Shown here: positions 10,549 through 22,759 of the stretch, piece by piece
Layout of the letters: every line of letters begins with the position of its first letter
Position numbering within the stretch: position 1 is the first letter of the stretch
Assembly: GCF_021462225.1 (NCBI RefSeq)
Contig: NC_061812.1
Coordinates: forward strand, 46,357,363-46,421,362
Direction of reading: 5' to 3'
DNA from: Girardinichthys multiradiatus
Taxonomy: Eukaryota; Chordata; Actinopteri; Cyprinodontiformes; Goodeidae
Length of the DNA stretch: 64,000 bases
Notes under the pieces: generated by a model
What the model saw: the letters and a program-made list of their open reading frames with translations, nothing else
Databases searched by the model: none
What the model was told of the DNA's origin: nothing
Position numbers and translations under genes: made by a program

Positions 10549-10620
10549 CCCTGGTAGGGTATCCCATGGCAAACAGGCTCTAGGTGACGGGTCAGACAAA
10601 GAGCAGTTCAAGACACCTTC

Positions 10621-13600
10621 GTGAGGACTACTAAATCGAGGCACGTGACGTCGCCTGGTACGGCGGAGCCGGGGTCAGGACTCATTGGAGAGCGCCTGGT
10701 GGCCGGGTTGCTCCTCGCAGGACCCAGCCGGGCCAAGCCCAAACAAGAGCCGCGAGGCCATCCCCCAGTGGGTGCCCGAGGACGAGAGAGCTTGTGTCCG
10801 AGGACGAGAGATACCAACTAGAAATAGTCGGGCTCACTTCCGAGCACAGCGTGGGCTCTGGAACCCATCTCCTCGAGAGGGGCTGGACTCTCTGGAGTGG
10901 CCCACGGGAGAGGCGGTGGGCTGGGGTGGGTTTGCTTGTTGCCCCCAAGCTCAGTCGCCTCGTGTTGGGGTTTACCCCAGTGGATGAGAGGGTCGCATCC
11001 TTGCGCCTTCGGCTTGGGGACAGGTCTCTGACTGTCGTTTCGGCCTACGGGCCAAGCGGTAGTGGGGAGTACCCAGCTTTCTTGGCGTCCCTGCCGGGGG
11101 TGCTGGATAGTGCCCTTCCTGGGGACTCCATAATTCTGCTGGAAGACTTCAACGCCTACGTGGGAAACAACAGTGACACCTGGAGAGGTGTGATGGGGAG
11201 GAATGGCCTCCCCAATCTGAATCCGAGTGGTGTTTCGTTATTGGACTTCTGTGCTAGTCACAGATTGTCCATAATGAACACCATGTTTAAACATAAGGGT
11301 GTCCATCAGTGCACTTCGCACCAGGACACCCTAGGTAGGAGGTCAATGATCGACTTTGTTGTCGTATCATCAGACCTTTGGCCGCATGTTTTGGACACTC
11401 GGGTGAAGAGAGGGGCCTAGCTGTCCACTGAACACCACCTGGTGGTGAGTTGGATCTGCTGGAAGAGGAGAAAGCCGGACAAACTTTGCAGGCACAGGTG
11501 CATAGTGAGGGTCTGCTGGGAACGTCTGGCGTAGCCCTTGGCCAGGGATGTATTCAACTCCCACCTCTGAGAGAGCTTTGACCAGATTGCGGGGGATGTT
11601 GGAGACACGGAGTCCAAGTGGACCATGTTCTCCGCGTCTATTGTCAGTGCTGCTGCCCGTAGCTGTGGCCGTAAGGTCTGCGGTGCCTGTCGCGGCGGCA
11701 ATCCCCGAACCCGCTGGTGGACACCGGCAGTAAGGGACGCTGTCAAGCTGAAGGAGTCCTATTGGCTGTGGTTGTCTTGTGGGACTCCTGAGGCGGCTGA
11801 CGGGTACCGTGAGGCCAAGCGTGCCGCGGCCCGGGCTGTTGCAGAGGCAAAAACTCGGACCTGGGAGGAGTTCGGTGAGGCCATGGAGAAGGACTACCGG
11901 TTGGCCTCAAAGCGATTCTGGCAAACCGTCCGGCGCCTCAGGAGGGGAAGCAGTGCTTCGCCAACATAACATCCACAACAGTGGGGGTGGGAGGCTGCTG
12001 ACCTTGACTGGGGACATTATCAGGTGGTGGAAGGAGTACTTCGAGTATCACCTCAATCCTGCCATCACGCATTCCCTGGTGGAAACAGATGCTGGAGACT
12101 CTTTCATCGCCAAGGCTGAAGTCACCAAGGTGGTTAAAAAGCTCTACGGTGGCAGGGCTTCGGGATCTGCCCTTAGTACCTCAAGTCTCTGGATGTTGTG
12201 GGACTGTCATGGTTGACATGCCTCTACAACATTGCGTGGCGGTCGGGGCCTCTGGACTGGCAGACTGGGGTGGTGGTCACCCTTCATAAGAAGGGTGACC
12301 GGAGGGTGTGTTCCAACTACAGGGGTATCACACTCCTCAGCCTCCCTGGTAAGGCCTACGCCAGGGTAATAGAGAGGAGAGTCTGGCCGATAGCTGAACC
12401 TCAGCTTCAGGAGGAGCGGTGTGGTTTTTCGTCCCGGCCGTGGAACACTGGACCAGCTCTATACCCTCTACAAGGTACTCGAGGGTTCATGGGAGTTTGC
12501 CCAACCGGTCCACATATGTTTTGTGGACCTGGAGAAAGCATTCGACTGTGTACCTCGTGATGCCCTGTGCGGGGTGCTCCAGGAGTATGGAATCGGGGGC
12601 CCTTTATTAAGGGCCATCAGGTCTCTGTACAAGCGGAGCAGGAGTTTGGTCCGCATTGCTGGCACTAAGTTGGACCTGCTCCCGGTGCATGTTGGACTCC
12701 GGCTGGGGCTGCCCTTAGTCACCACTCTTGTTCATAACTTTTATGGACAGGATTTCTAGGCGCACCCAAGGGCCGGAGGGGGTCTGGTTTAGGGACCAAT
12801 GGATTTCATCTCTACATTTTGCAGATGACGTGGTCCTGCTGGCCCCCTCTAGCCAAGACCTACAGCATGTGCTATGGCGGTTCGCAGCCGAGTCTTAAGC
12901 GGCTGGGATGAGGATCAGCTCCGAGGTCAGGGTTCCCGACAGGAAAAGGGTGGCTTGTCCTCTTCAGGTTGGAGGGGAGTTCCTGCCTCAAGTGGAGGAG
13001 TTTAAGTATCTCGGGGTCTTGTTTACGAGTGAGGGTAGAATGGAGCGGGAGATTGACAGACGGATCAGTGTGGCTGCCGCAGTAATGGAGTCGCTGTGCC
13101 GGTCCGTTGTGGTGAAGAGAGAGCTGAGCCGAAAAGCGAAGCTCTCGATTTACCGGTCGGTCTACATTCCTATTAGAGGCTGACATTTTTTTGGGAATTC
13201 CGTGGGCTGGGAGACGGCATCGGTAAAGATCACGTGATTGGGAAGGTACAGGATAACAAATGAACGGGAGCAGACGGGAGCGGGAGCTAACCAATAGGAG
13301 GGAGAACAAACTAGGATCAATTGTCTTTGGAATTGTAAAACTGAGACTTTATTATAAACTTTAAGAAAAAAGAAAAACTTGGCTCGACGCAGCCATTGTG
13401 TAGTTTTTTTCAGAGAATCATATGCTATAATGCGAGTCAAATGAACTACACCACCCACAAGCCAACAGTGCTTCTGATTGACGTTTTCCACCTGCGTTCA
13501 GAATGGAGGGAGCAAACGCAGGTGGAGAACTGGACGCGGTAAAACTGGATTTGCAACGTAAAGTCAGAAGTAAGGACTTATCTATTAAACTTATAGAGCT

Positions 13601-15095
13601 GACAGGAAAGTCGCAACTATTACCGAACAAGTATTGCGTGGGGATGCAAAAGAAAAACAATTCTCCCATGTCCCCTCACGGGCTCTGTAGTAAGGCTTCA
13701 TCAAGGGAAGATATTAAATAAATATGTTGTAAAATAGAAAAAAAAATTAATGTACCATTAAATGTACAATTTATTTTAATACATCATTAAATATTAAGTG
13801 TACCACTAATTACGTAATGTCCTCTTTAAAATTATACTTAATTATTCAGTGGCACATTTAATTGCACAATAGTCCATTTCATGATATAATGGTACATTCA
13901 TTGTTTCTAATGATGTGTTAAATAAATAAATGGTACCTTTAATTTAATGGCACATTTAATGTTACATTTCTTTCATGTTACATTTACTTCACTTATGGGA
14001 CATTCACAACATTCATTTATTTAATAATGATTTTATTGTATTAATTTTGTCCAGCTTGACCCTCCATTCTTGACACCTGTATAGGAGGTGATGTCAGAAT
14101 TTGTATCAGGTGTGCTGGAGCAGACACACATCTAAAACTTGCAGGGAAGGGGTCCCTGAGGACCAGGGCTGTGAACCATTGAGGTACAGTTTCTAAATTG
14201 TGAAGGTAATGCCTTTTTGCCCTTTTGTTCACCAAGTACAGTTCTCTTGCTAGGTGCATTTTTCTTTCGTTTCAGCAACTTGAAACATAAAAGTAATGTC
14301 ATTGTTCAAAGGAAACAATCACTTAATAAATGAGTAAAATACAACTATGTACATTTTGTTTATTCAACTAAGATAGGCATGGTCTGTTTCCTTGTTTGAT
14401 ATTTTATTATTTCTACTACAGCTAACAACAGGGACCTAACTGGTCCTTCAAACAAAGAAGTTCCCAAAAGACTAAATGAAGAAAACAAAAATGGGAGTGG
14501 CACAGGAGTGGGAGTCGTTCTAAATGGGAGCGGGATGGGAGTGGGATTCAATTTACCAGGAGTGGGACAGGACAGGATTTATTTTTTAATGCTGGCCTGG
14601 GATTGGGATGGGACAAGACATTTTTCTGTGGGAGCGGGATGGGACAGGAGAGAAAATCCACTTTCGTGTCACCCTCTAGTTCCTACCCTCACCTATGGCC
14701 ATGAACTTTGGGTCATGACCGAAAGAACGAGATCCCGGATACAGGCGGCTGAAATGAGCTTCCTCTGTAGGGTGGCCGGGCACTCCCTTAGCTCAACCAT
14801 CCGGGAGGGGCTTGGAGTAGAGCCGCTGCTCCTCCTCATTGAGGGGAGCCAGTTGATGTGGCTCAGGCATCTATATCGGATGCCTTCTGGACGCCTTCCT
14901 CGGGAGGTGTTCCAGGCACGTCCCATCGGGAGGAGGCCCAGGGGACGGCCCAGGACACGCTGGAGGGACTATGTCCTTTGGCTGGCCTGGGAACGCCTTG
15001 GACTCCCCCCGGAGGAGCTGAAGGAGGTGTCTAGGGACAGGGACGTCTGGGTGTCTCTGCTTAGTCTACTGCCCCCGCGACCCGGTCCCGGATAA
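10621..15095 (+). pseudogene. Rex3 endonuclease-RT ORF, decayed (copy 2)
   Basis: Coding remnant of Rex3 copy 2. The AP endonuclease domain (10794-11420) reads [28 protein letters not shown] and an RRSMIDFVVVSSDL block; a TAG ends it at 11418. RT pieces follow in several frames: [20 protein letters not shown] near 12310-12370, a FVDLEKAFDCVPRDAL block near 12520, FADDVVLLAPSS near 12820, VPILE-like linker lost. The C-terminal [20 protein letters not shown] block is at 14850-14920, after the MITE. Positions near 12258 match the Rex3 reverse PCR primer. Multiple stops and shifts: non-functional. Confidence 0.85.
13174..14678. mobile_element. hAT-like non-autonomous element with GGGAGCGGGA motifs
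   Basis: A 1505-bp insertion inside Rex3. The ends TAGAGGCTGACA and TAGAGGGTGACA (reverse complement of the right end) form short inverted repeats. The flanks ATTCCTAT (13166-13173) and GTTCCTAC (14679-14686) are an 8-bp duplication with two mutated bases; other Rex3 copies have GTTCCTAC, so the right copy is ancestral. An 8-bp duplication indicates hAT. Clusters of GGGAGCGGGA-like words lie near both ends (13265-13290 and 14490-14650), as expected for transposase-binding subterminal repeats. A 72-codon frame at 13503-13721 could be a transposase N-terminal scrap; it is not recognised. Confidence 0.75.
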
Positions 15096-15159
15096 AGTGG
15101 AAGACGACGAGTACGAGAAAATCAAACAGAAAAACAAATCAAATGACATTAATAATCCT

Positions 15160-15440
15160 TGGGAGTTTACTGGTAAGAGCTGGTTCTAATCCAATCTTTA
15201 TATTAGAGGTAATTAGCTCAATAAGTCCTCTGTGAAAAGGAATTCATCTTGGGCTAGAAGAAAAATGATAATACTAATGCTTGAGTTTGCTGGTATGAGG
15301 CAGTTGTGCTCCCATCATTCAAATAACGCCTAAGTAGAGAAGCTGGGTCACTGGTATAAAACAGTTTTCGACCAAACTTTCAAATACTAATAATGTTTGG
15401 CTTTCACTGGTGTGAAATAGTTGTAATACAATTGTTCTAA
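15160..15440 (+). repeat. Degenerate ~60-bp tandem repeat
   Basis: About five loosely matching units with a core like CACTGGTATGAAACAGTTGT, near 15167, 15228, 15290, 15347 and 15408. Units diverge strongly, so this is an old minisatellite or the remains of a larger repeat. Confidence 0.45.
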
Positions 15441-17344
15441 GAAATCTAAAATTCTACGAATCCTTCTAAGCAATCTAAAAATCTATGAAGCCACATTTAG
15501 GTAAAAAGAGGATAAAAAGAATGACCACATTAGGTAAGAAGAGGGGAAAAAAAATCATATTTCACACTTTATCCTTAGCAGGATACAGTTTGAAATATCA
15601 AAAAAAAAAACTCAGCACAAATTAACAACACATATACGAGACAACATATTGCAGGTATACGGTAAGGCTGTATGTCAGGGGTGCGTATGTTTATATGAGC
15701 ATGTGTCTCGCTGGTGCTTCTCAATGGTGAATCCAAAGAGCCAAATTCCTGGTCTTTCGCCAGATTCAAGCATGCAACTTCTCCAAGATTTATCCAATTT
15801 CACCTCTGAATCCAGGAACTGCAGCCAGCCTGCGATCTTGTAGGATCACATCCAGTTTGCAATTCTGCTCCCTTAACATTTAAGTCTGCGTGTTGATAGC
15901 GCTGCAGATCCCTTCACATAAGCCGGGCAGCCTTGCAATGGCCAGAACTGCTGCAGTCGTTTTCCCAATTTCACAATATGCCAGGTAACCCCAAACTCCA
16001 AAAAGCACAAATCCTGTTATTAGAAATCCAATTATGTACACATCTTCCATGTCCTCGCAGAAACAGAAAAAAACCCAAAAAACTCTCTGATACACCGCAC
16101 GACTGCAGAATCATCTGATGACAAGAGTCTGTCTTGTACTGGAAGTCTGAGGCGTACGGAGTGAAAAGGAATAGTGAGAGCATAGTCCCCTGTGTGTTAT
16201 GTTGTCTTTTGGTGTAAAAGCCATGGAGGAGTGCTTCAGTGAAGGCTTTCAGGCATCTGTTGTTTAGATCTGTTGGACAAAACCAGCAAGTTTCTTTTTT
16301 GCCATTACAGCAAACTATTTTGCACAACTCACTGCTGGTGTATAAAGAACTCCTTTACCTGAATGCTTATATAGATAGATCTAAGAAATGAAGGGTGTAG
16401 TATTAAACAAACCTTGACATAAGAAGGTAAAGCACAGTTATAACAAAGGCTGATTTTTTATACCAATACTACATGTGAAACATTTATTCTAATCCAGTCT
16501 TGCCAAACAAAATGTCAGAGTCTTAGGGTGTTTCTAAATCCAATACATCTCAAACATTTCCCCAGTCTCAGCTGACTCCCAACTGGTAAAAAGGCAACAC
16601 TGACAAAGACCACAGGAGATAAAATGGAGTCCAGTGTGTGCTAATGTGATGCCTCACGGCTCCATGCAGCGTGCCTGCTTTTTTCTCTCCTTCTCTCTTT
16701 GTTTTTCTCGCTCCCTCTGAGCGTGTGTTTGTGTGTTGGTATTTGAGTCAAGGTCGATCATACACAGTAGGTGCAATGTTTGTTGTGTTCCCTGATTGCC
16801 ACACTCCAAATTAGCCACTTGAGCGGCTGCTGTCCACTTTGGTGTGTTATGCACAGGAGTATGCTTGCAGGGATCGCCATGGCGAATCTACCACTGCTTT
16901 AGACCTCATTAACTCCACGAATGGCAGCCTGACTTTGCCGCTTGTCTTGAACTACGGCTATTTACTACAACATAAATGCACTGCTGTGGGGCAACAGAAC
17001 AAATGACCTTCTGTGGGAAAGATGTCCCTGCAATAATACATTTTCCAAATGTCCATGTTATTCTGTCTGGGAAGGTTCACTGGGATTTTTACTGATACAA
17101 TGCTGCGGGTGTAAACAGCTAAATTCTCAATCTCAGCTCTGCTCATAAATACTAATAATGAATGCCCTGTTTTAAGCATGTATAACAACTCAATAAAATA
17201 ATGGCCACTAGTGTAATACCTGAAAATAATGTTACTATTGTTACTATAGACTACTTGTCTATTACCTATCTGTAGTACCTGACTGATGCTAATATTTGCT
17301 TTTCTCTTAACCATTTTAATTCAGTTCAAATAAAAAAAATTTAA
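15441..17344. other. cadps intron sequence, no recognised gene
   Basis: No exon or known transposon was recognised. An imperfect doublet (CCACATTTAGGTAAAAAGAG / CCACATTAGGTAAGAAGAG) occurs near 15490-15545. Short minus-strand frames at 15880-16095 and 15971-16327 include one hydrophobic segment but match nothing known to me. Confidence 0.5.
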
Positions 17345-17875
17345 CTCAAAGAGACAGTCACATTACCTGGCGTAGATGGACCAAAGTGCAGACAGGAATT
17401 TGAGAGCCATATGGTGAGTCAAAGGTTTAATAATAAGAATCAAAAATTTACAGGGAACATTTGGAGGCATGCAACATAGAACCGGCAAATAGAAGAATCA
17501 AGAAAATGATGAGCATGAGGCACGAAGAAAGGTAACAGATGATCTCGACAAAGGAACAATGAAAACCAACAACTATATGTACAAAGGAAGATAGGAGAGA
17601 AAATAGGCATGGCGCAGACAGAATGGAATACATAAGCACTGGAAGGAATCTAACGAAAATCTAAATGTACAGCAATATAAGAATAAGTAAGCAACTAGAG
17701 AACATAAACAAAAGGGAAGAAACAGAGATCAAAATTAGAAACTCAAACATCTAATACTAAAGGACACAGGCAAATGAACTACAAAATTTAACAACCTAAT
17801 AAAAGCAAATTAATGTTCGAAAAGCATACACAAGAAAACCAAAATCCCAAACACCTGCAGATCGTGACGGAGACA
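17345..17875. repeat. Decayed interspersed repeat bounded by GTCAC/GTGAC
   Basis: A 530-bp block opening CAGTCACATTACCTGG and closing CAGATCGTGACGG, with A-rich oligopurine content between. The layout resembles the fish repeats that start and end in CAGATCGTGAC-type sequence. Family not established. Confidence 0.3.
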
Positions 17876-17904
17876 TTAAATGTTGCAGTAACTCAAACTA
17901 TATA

Positions 17905-18085
17905 AGTTTAATCAAAGAGTCTTTATAGATGGCGATTGCTGTGGTCAGTAAGAACATCCTGTAGCAGTCTATATTCCAGTGGATCTGAAGAAGCCTCTGA
18001 TGAAAGACTCTTTGTTGTTGAATTACACACTAGTGAACTGGATGCTCAAGGTTGTCCATTATGTTCTTCAATATATCCCTTGTAC
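17905..18085 (-). mobile_element. Rex1/L2-like LINE 3' relic
   Basis: Aligns over about 170 bp with 3360-3535: both read TCTTCAAAGAG-like, then CTGTGG/GGCAGGAAGG and ATCTGAAGAAG(T/C)CTCTGA. The minus strand would encode the same YRRSF..AIR C-terminus, now full of stops. Confidence 0.6.
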
Positions 18086-18736
18086 ATTTATATTTCAGCA
18101 GTTTTCTCCTGCTTTTAAGTGTAGCCTTGCTATAAAAAGTTTTTTGTTATATCAGCACTGGTCTGATTTGCTGGTTAAATGACTTTATAATGATACAGTC
18201 ACAATGTTTCATGGTGACTAGTGTTTTAATAATAGATTTAATGTAATATTTATTTTATCCACCATAAAGGTGTGTCCTTTCCCCTTATCTATTGAATTTA
18301 TACACTAATGAGTGTCGAAGCCATCATGACAGGTGTCATTTCATTACATTTGCTGAAACGTCTGGTATTATTTATCTGCTAAATATTGAATAATTTGGAC
18401 ATGGTCCTGGGATGAATATGTTTGTCAGTTGGTGTGAATAATTGTTTTAAATATTTATGACCCAAAGATTTTCAAATTGACTTAGTAAGAATAAGTCTGT
18501 CATCGCTCTTTTTTATTGCGAGGAATCAAACTGTGTAATATGCAGTCCCAGGCTTTGCTCATCATAGATGCATAAATATCTTGGGACTACAGAGGCAAAC
18601 TGTTAGGTTAGGACCTGTTATGTCCTGTATGAGAGCCTATAAAGTTTTAAAATGATCATTTTGGGCTGACCTAGTAATAATAGTGAGAAACAAAATCTCA
18701 TATGCATATCAGACATTTCTTCAAAGGGGACATATA

Positions 18737-20345
18737 CAGGTCCTTCTCAAAATATTAGCATATTGTGATAAAGTTAATTATTTTCCATAATGTAATGCTG
18801 AAAATTTAACATTCATATATTTTAGATTCATTGTACACTAACTGAAATATTTCAGGTCTTTTATTGTCTTAATACGGATGATTTTGGCATACAGCTCATG
18901 AAAACCCAAAATTCCTATCTCACAAAATTAGCATATTATTAAAAGGGTCTCTAAACGAGCTATGAACCTAATCATCTGAATCAACGAGTTAACTCTAAAC
19001 ACCTGCAAAAGATTCCTGAGGCCTTTAAAACTCCCAGCCTGGTTCATCACTCAAAACCCCAATCATGGGTAAGACTGCCGACCTGACTGCTGTCCAGAAG
19101 GCCACTATTGACACCCTCAAGCAAGAGGGTAAGACACAGAAAGAAATTTCTGAACGAATAGGCTGTTCCCAGAGTGCTGTATCAAGGCACCTCAGTGGGA
19201 AGTCTGTGGGAAGGAAAAAGTGTGGCAGAAAACGCTGCACAACGAGAAGAGGTGACCGGACCCTGAGGAAGATTGTGGAGAAGGGCCGATTCCAGACCTT
19301 GGGGGACCCGCGGAAGCAGTGGACTGAGTCTGGAGTAGAAACATCCACAGCCACCGTGCACAGGCGTGTGCAGGAAATGGGCTACAGGTGCCGCATTCCC
19401 CAGGTCAAGCCACTTTTGTACCAGAAACAGCGGCAGAAGCGCCTGACCTGGGCTACAGAGAAGCAGCACTGGACTGTTGCTCAGTGGTCCAAAGTACTTT
19501 TTCACATGAAAGCAAATTCTGCATGTCATTCGGAAATCAAGGTGCCAGAGTCTGGAGGAAGACTGGGGAGAAGGAAATGCCAAAATGCCAGAAGTCCAGT
19601 GTCAAGTACCCACAGACAGTGATGGTCTGGGGTGCCGTGTCAGCTGCTGGTGTTGGTCCACTGTGTTTTATCAAGGGCAGGGTCAATGCAGCTAGCTATC
19701 AGGAGATTTTGGAGCACTTCATGCTTCCATCTGCTGAAAAGCTTTATGGAGATGAAGATTTCATTTTTCAGCACAACCTGGCACCTGCTCACAGTGCCAA
19801 AACCACTGGTAAATGGTTTACTGACCATGGTATCACTGTGCTCAATTGGCCTGCCAACTCTCCTGACCTGAACCCCATAGAGAATCTGTGGGATATTGTG
19901 AAGAGAACGTCGAGAGACTCAAGACCCAACACTCTGGATGAGCTAAAGGCCGCTATCGAAGCATCCTGGGCCTCCATAAGACCTCAGCAGTGCCACAGGC
20001 TGATTGCCTCCATGCCACGCCGCATTGAAGCAGTCATTTCTGCCAAAGGATTCCCGACCAAGTATTGAGTGCATAACTGTACATGATTATTTGAAGGTTG
20101 ACGTTTTTTGTATTAAAAACACTTTTCTTTTATTGGTCGGATGAAATATGCTAATTTTGTGAGATAGGAATTTTGGGTTTTCATGAGCTGTATGCCAAAA
20201 TCATCCGTATTAAGACAATAAAAGACTTGAAATATTTCAGTTAGTGTGCAATGAATCTAAAATATATGAATGTTAAATTTTCATCATGACATTATGGAAA
20301 ATAATGAACTTTATCACAATATGCTAATATTTTGAGAAGGACCTG
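18737..20345 (+). mobile_element. Tc1 family A, copy 1 (dead)
   Basis: A 1609-bp Tc1/mariner element flanked by TA (18735-18736 and 20346-20347). Inverted repeats of about 200 bp begin CAGGTCCTTCTCAAAATATT. Two other copies of the same family are at 44070 and 55331, nearly identical. It is inserted inside the unclassified repeat R1, whose sequence continues on both sides. Confidence 0.93.
19065..20068 (+). pseudogene. Tc1 transposase, frameshifted
   Basis: DDE transposase. The N-terminal paired-like helix-turn-helix (AVQKATIDTLKQEGKTQKEI) and a basic GRKKCGRKR linker are intact to about 19500. There a one-base loss relative to the copy at 44398 shifts the frame and the first catalytic Asp codon is also changed to His. 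The frame resumes (19388-20068) but the second Asp is Asn in FQHNLAPAHS. The third, Glu in NPIENLW, remains. Inactive. Confidence 0.92.
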
Positions 20346-20592
20346 TAGTGCTTTAAATCCTTTTTCGCCCTTAAATCATTCAGTTGGGGTCTATATAAAA
20401 TGGAACTGGAATGCTTTGGTCTGAAATCCTTGTTACTGTAGCTCCACAGGCTTTTCTTTTACCCATGTTCTGAGGTACCTCTGAGAGCAACTTGTTTTGG
20501 TACTCATACTCCACCCTCCCTCAGGTCAAAGAGTGTTGCACTCCACCCCGTTCTGTGATTTTTGTAGTTTGCTGGCAGAGATACAATTATCT
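20346..20592 (-). repeat. Unclassified repeat R1, copy 1
   Basis: The reverse complement aligns with 38735-38990 for about 250 bp, sharing ACCAAAACAAGTTGCTCTCA, GGGTAAAAGA, CCTGTGGA(A/G)CTAC and TTTATATAGACC. R1 also extends across the Tc1 insertion: 18720-18736 carries its GGGGACATAT terminus. No ORF. Confidence 0.7.
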
Positions 20593-22759
20593 TGCAGTGC
20601 AGAAACAAGGCTGTTTATGTAATAATTCTATTCAAACATGCAGTATGGTTATGTCCATGAGCTAAAAACAACACACAGCAATAACATAAGCAGTAGGCAC
20701 AATGCTACTGCTATCAAATCAATGTCCAGAACGTCATATCAACACACAATAAATTCATGTCTAATATAAAGTTTGCTGTCAGTGTTATTTGCAGCTTATC
20801 GCTTTGCTGTGTCCATTGGTTACATTGACAGAAGGAACTGACCCCTTAATCAGATTAAGTCTTTTGGCAAATCCTTCTTGATACTGGTGGAGGTTGCTGA
20901 GTCCTACTTCCCCACTAATGTGGGTTCATTTGCGTGAAAAAAAAAAAATTACTTTACACTTTGACAAGGTTCTGATACTGGAGAACGGTGTAATTAATTG
21001 TGTGGGTTAATTAGACTTATCCTCTTGCAGCTTTGGCATACTTAAGGTTGGACTACAAAACTGCAGTGAAAAATAAAAGTGGTGGATACATGACATTGGT
21101 TACCCGGAAGTCCATGACCTTGTTTAGCAGTTCTGCACCAAATACTGTGAGGTAACAGACGTAACAGAGAATACGGAAAACTGAACAGATTGAAAAGTAT
21201 AACCCAAACAGAAGTTAAAGATATCTACACAGCACCTGGAGAAACTAAATTCTACCTTTCTGCACTTCTACAGACTCCAAATACACAACAAAATGTTTTT
21301 AAGGGCTGAAAAGTGGATTTTTCATATCTTCCCTTTAATGTTTTAGTAATATGTAAAGACAAACCAATATCAACCTTTCAGTAAGTTTTTGAATTACAGA
21401 ATGCTTCGAATTTGTTGTTGTTCCAGTTTTATAACCAGGCAGTTTTCATCTAATCAGATTTCATTTAGACAAACTTCAGAGCTTTGTTAGCTTTGTTTCT
21501 CAACAGACGATAGGACTGTATCAGGTCTGTTATTGGTAGCTCTATAAAATCAAATCAAATCTGACAAAAGTCATCACAGACCTAATTTGATGACTTTTGT
21601 CAGAAATTACACTTAAATAAACCAGTCATATCATTGCCCTAAATGCTCTAAGTATTGGTATTCCTGACAAAATGTGGCTTAACTGGAAGACAGTTGTTTT
21701 TACCATCGCTTATTTCTTCTCCTTAGGTGTCAAGCTCCTGGTTTGGTTGTGGTCTTTCTGTGCAGGTGGCTTTCCTGAGTTTGCTTATTATGTTTTTGCT
21801 TTAGACCAAACAGTAACTGAGTGTGATAGTTTGAGTAACAATAACAGGATTTACAACAGAAACTTCTTGCTTTCTAGTCTACTATGTGCAAAGGTGGTCA
21901 GGACATGATTCTGGTTGCTGCAGGTCAGCCATCTCATTAATGATCTGCATGCTCTTGCCAGCAGGAACACTCAGGAGCAGTCTGTAGTCCTGTTAAGGAT
22001 ACACTTCAGTATTCACAATGTGGACTCAATCTACAGAGTGCTAATTGTCCTTTGGGAATGTGCCCCTTTTTTAGTTTGTAAGTCGGGAGTCAAGGAGAAG
22101 GCAAAGTGTCGTCCACTTATTTGGCTCGACTGCAAATAGCTTGTTATGCTCACGTGTTAGTGTCATTAACTTGGCCTCCTCCTGATTTTTCTTCACATTT
22201 TCAGGTGTGTGAAAGCAGTAAATGAAGTGCGTAGCAATGGACGTGGTTACACAAGCAGCATAAAAATAGAAAACTGCAGGCTACTGAATAGAGTACTGAA
22301 AAAGAATAACAAACAGAAATGAATAGACTGCTATAAACAAAGTTAACTTTTAAGAAATATGGGACCCAAGGACCCTTACCTTTCTGCATAATCCACAAAT
22401 ACTTTTCTTGCGTTTTCCAGCAGCTGCAGCTTGGAATACTTTAACATGAAGCCAGCCAAAAGATGTGCTAGCAGATTTCTAACCATTAGCAGTAAAACAG
22501 AAACAGCAGATAATAATGAGAGCTGGGAGTGCAGGACAGACTACTGCAAACCCTCATAAAATAGCCAAGGGCAGCCATATAAAAAATAAAAAATGACAAA
22601 TAAACAAGGCATTGACGGGGCAACTTAAGGAAATGGAGAAATGAAGAAACATACAAATGCAAACACTCAACACCAGTTTCCTCTGTGTCAAACCATGCCC
22701 TTCATGTATTTCTATAAAAGATGGATATGAGGCCTTTTGCTGGTCTTAAGGTAGTAACT
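20593..22759. other. cadps intron, nothing recognised
   Basis: AT-rich non-coding sequence. Short frames (for example 21672-21908) lack splice sites or family motifs and are taken as chance. No complete transposon was seen. Confidence 0.5.

Larger units (their letters stand above)
3828..15118 (+). mobile_element. Rex3 LINE copy 2, interrupted by an ERV and a hAT-like MITE
   Basis: One Rex3 insertion flanked by the 9-bp duplication AAATCAAAC (3819-3827 and 15119-15127). The 5' UTR (CACCTTAACGTGGTGGAGGG and following) is present at 3828-3920, then resumes at 10549 after the provirus. Endonuclease, RT and C-terminal domains follow to the TACGAG-type tail, with a second interruption at 13174-14678. 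The element is near full length without its insertions. The nesting order shows that Rex3 integrated first. It sits in the large cadps intron between the exons at 26939 and 3085, in antisense relative to the gene. Confidence 0.88.
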
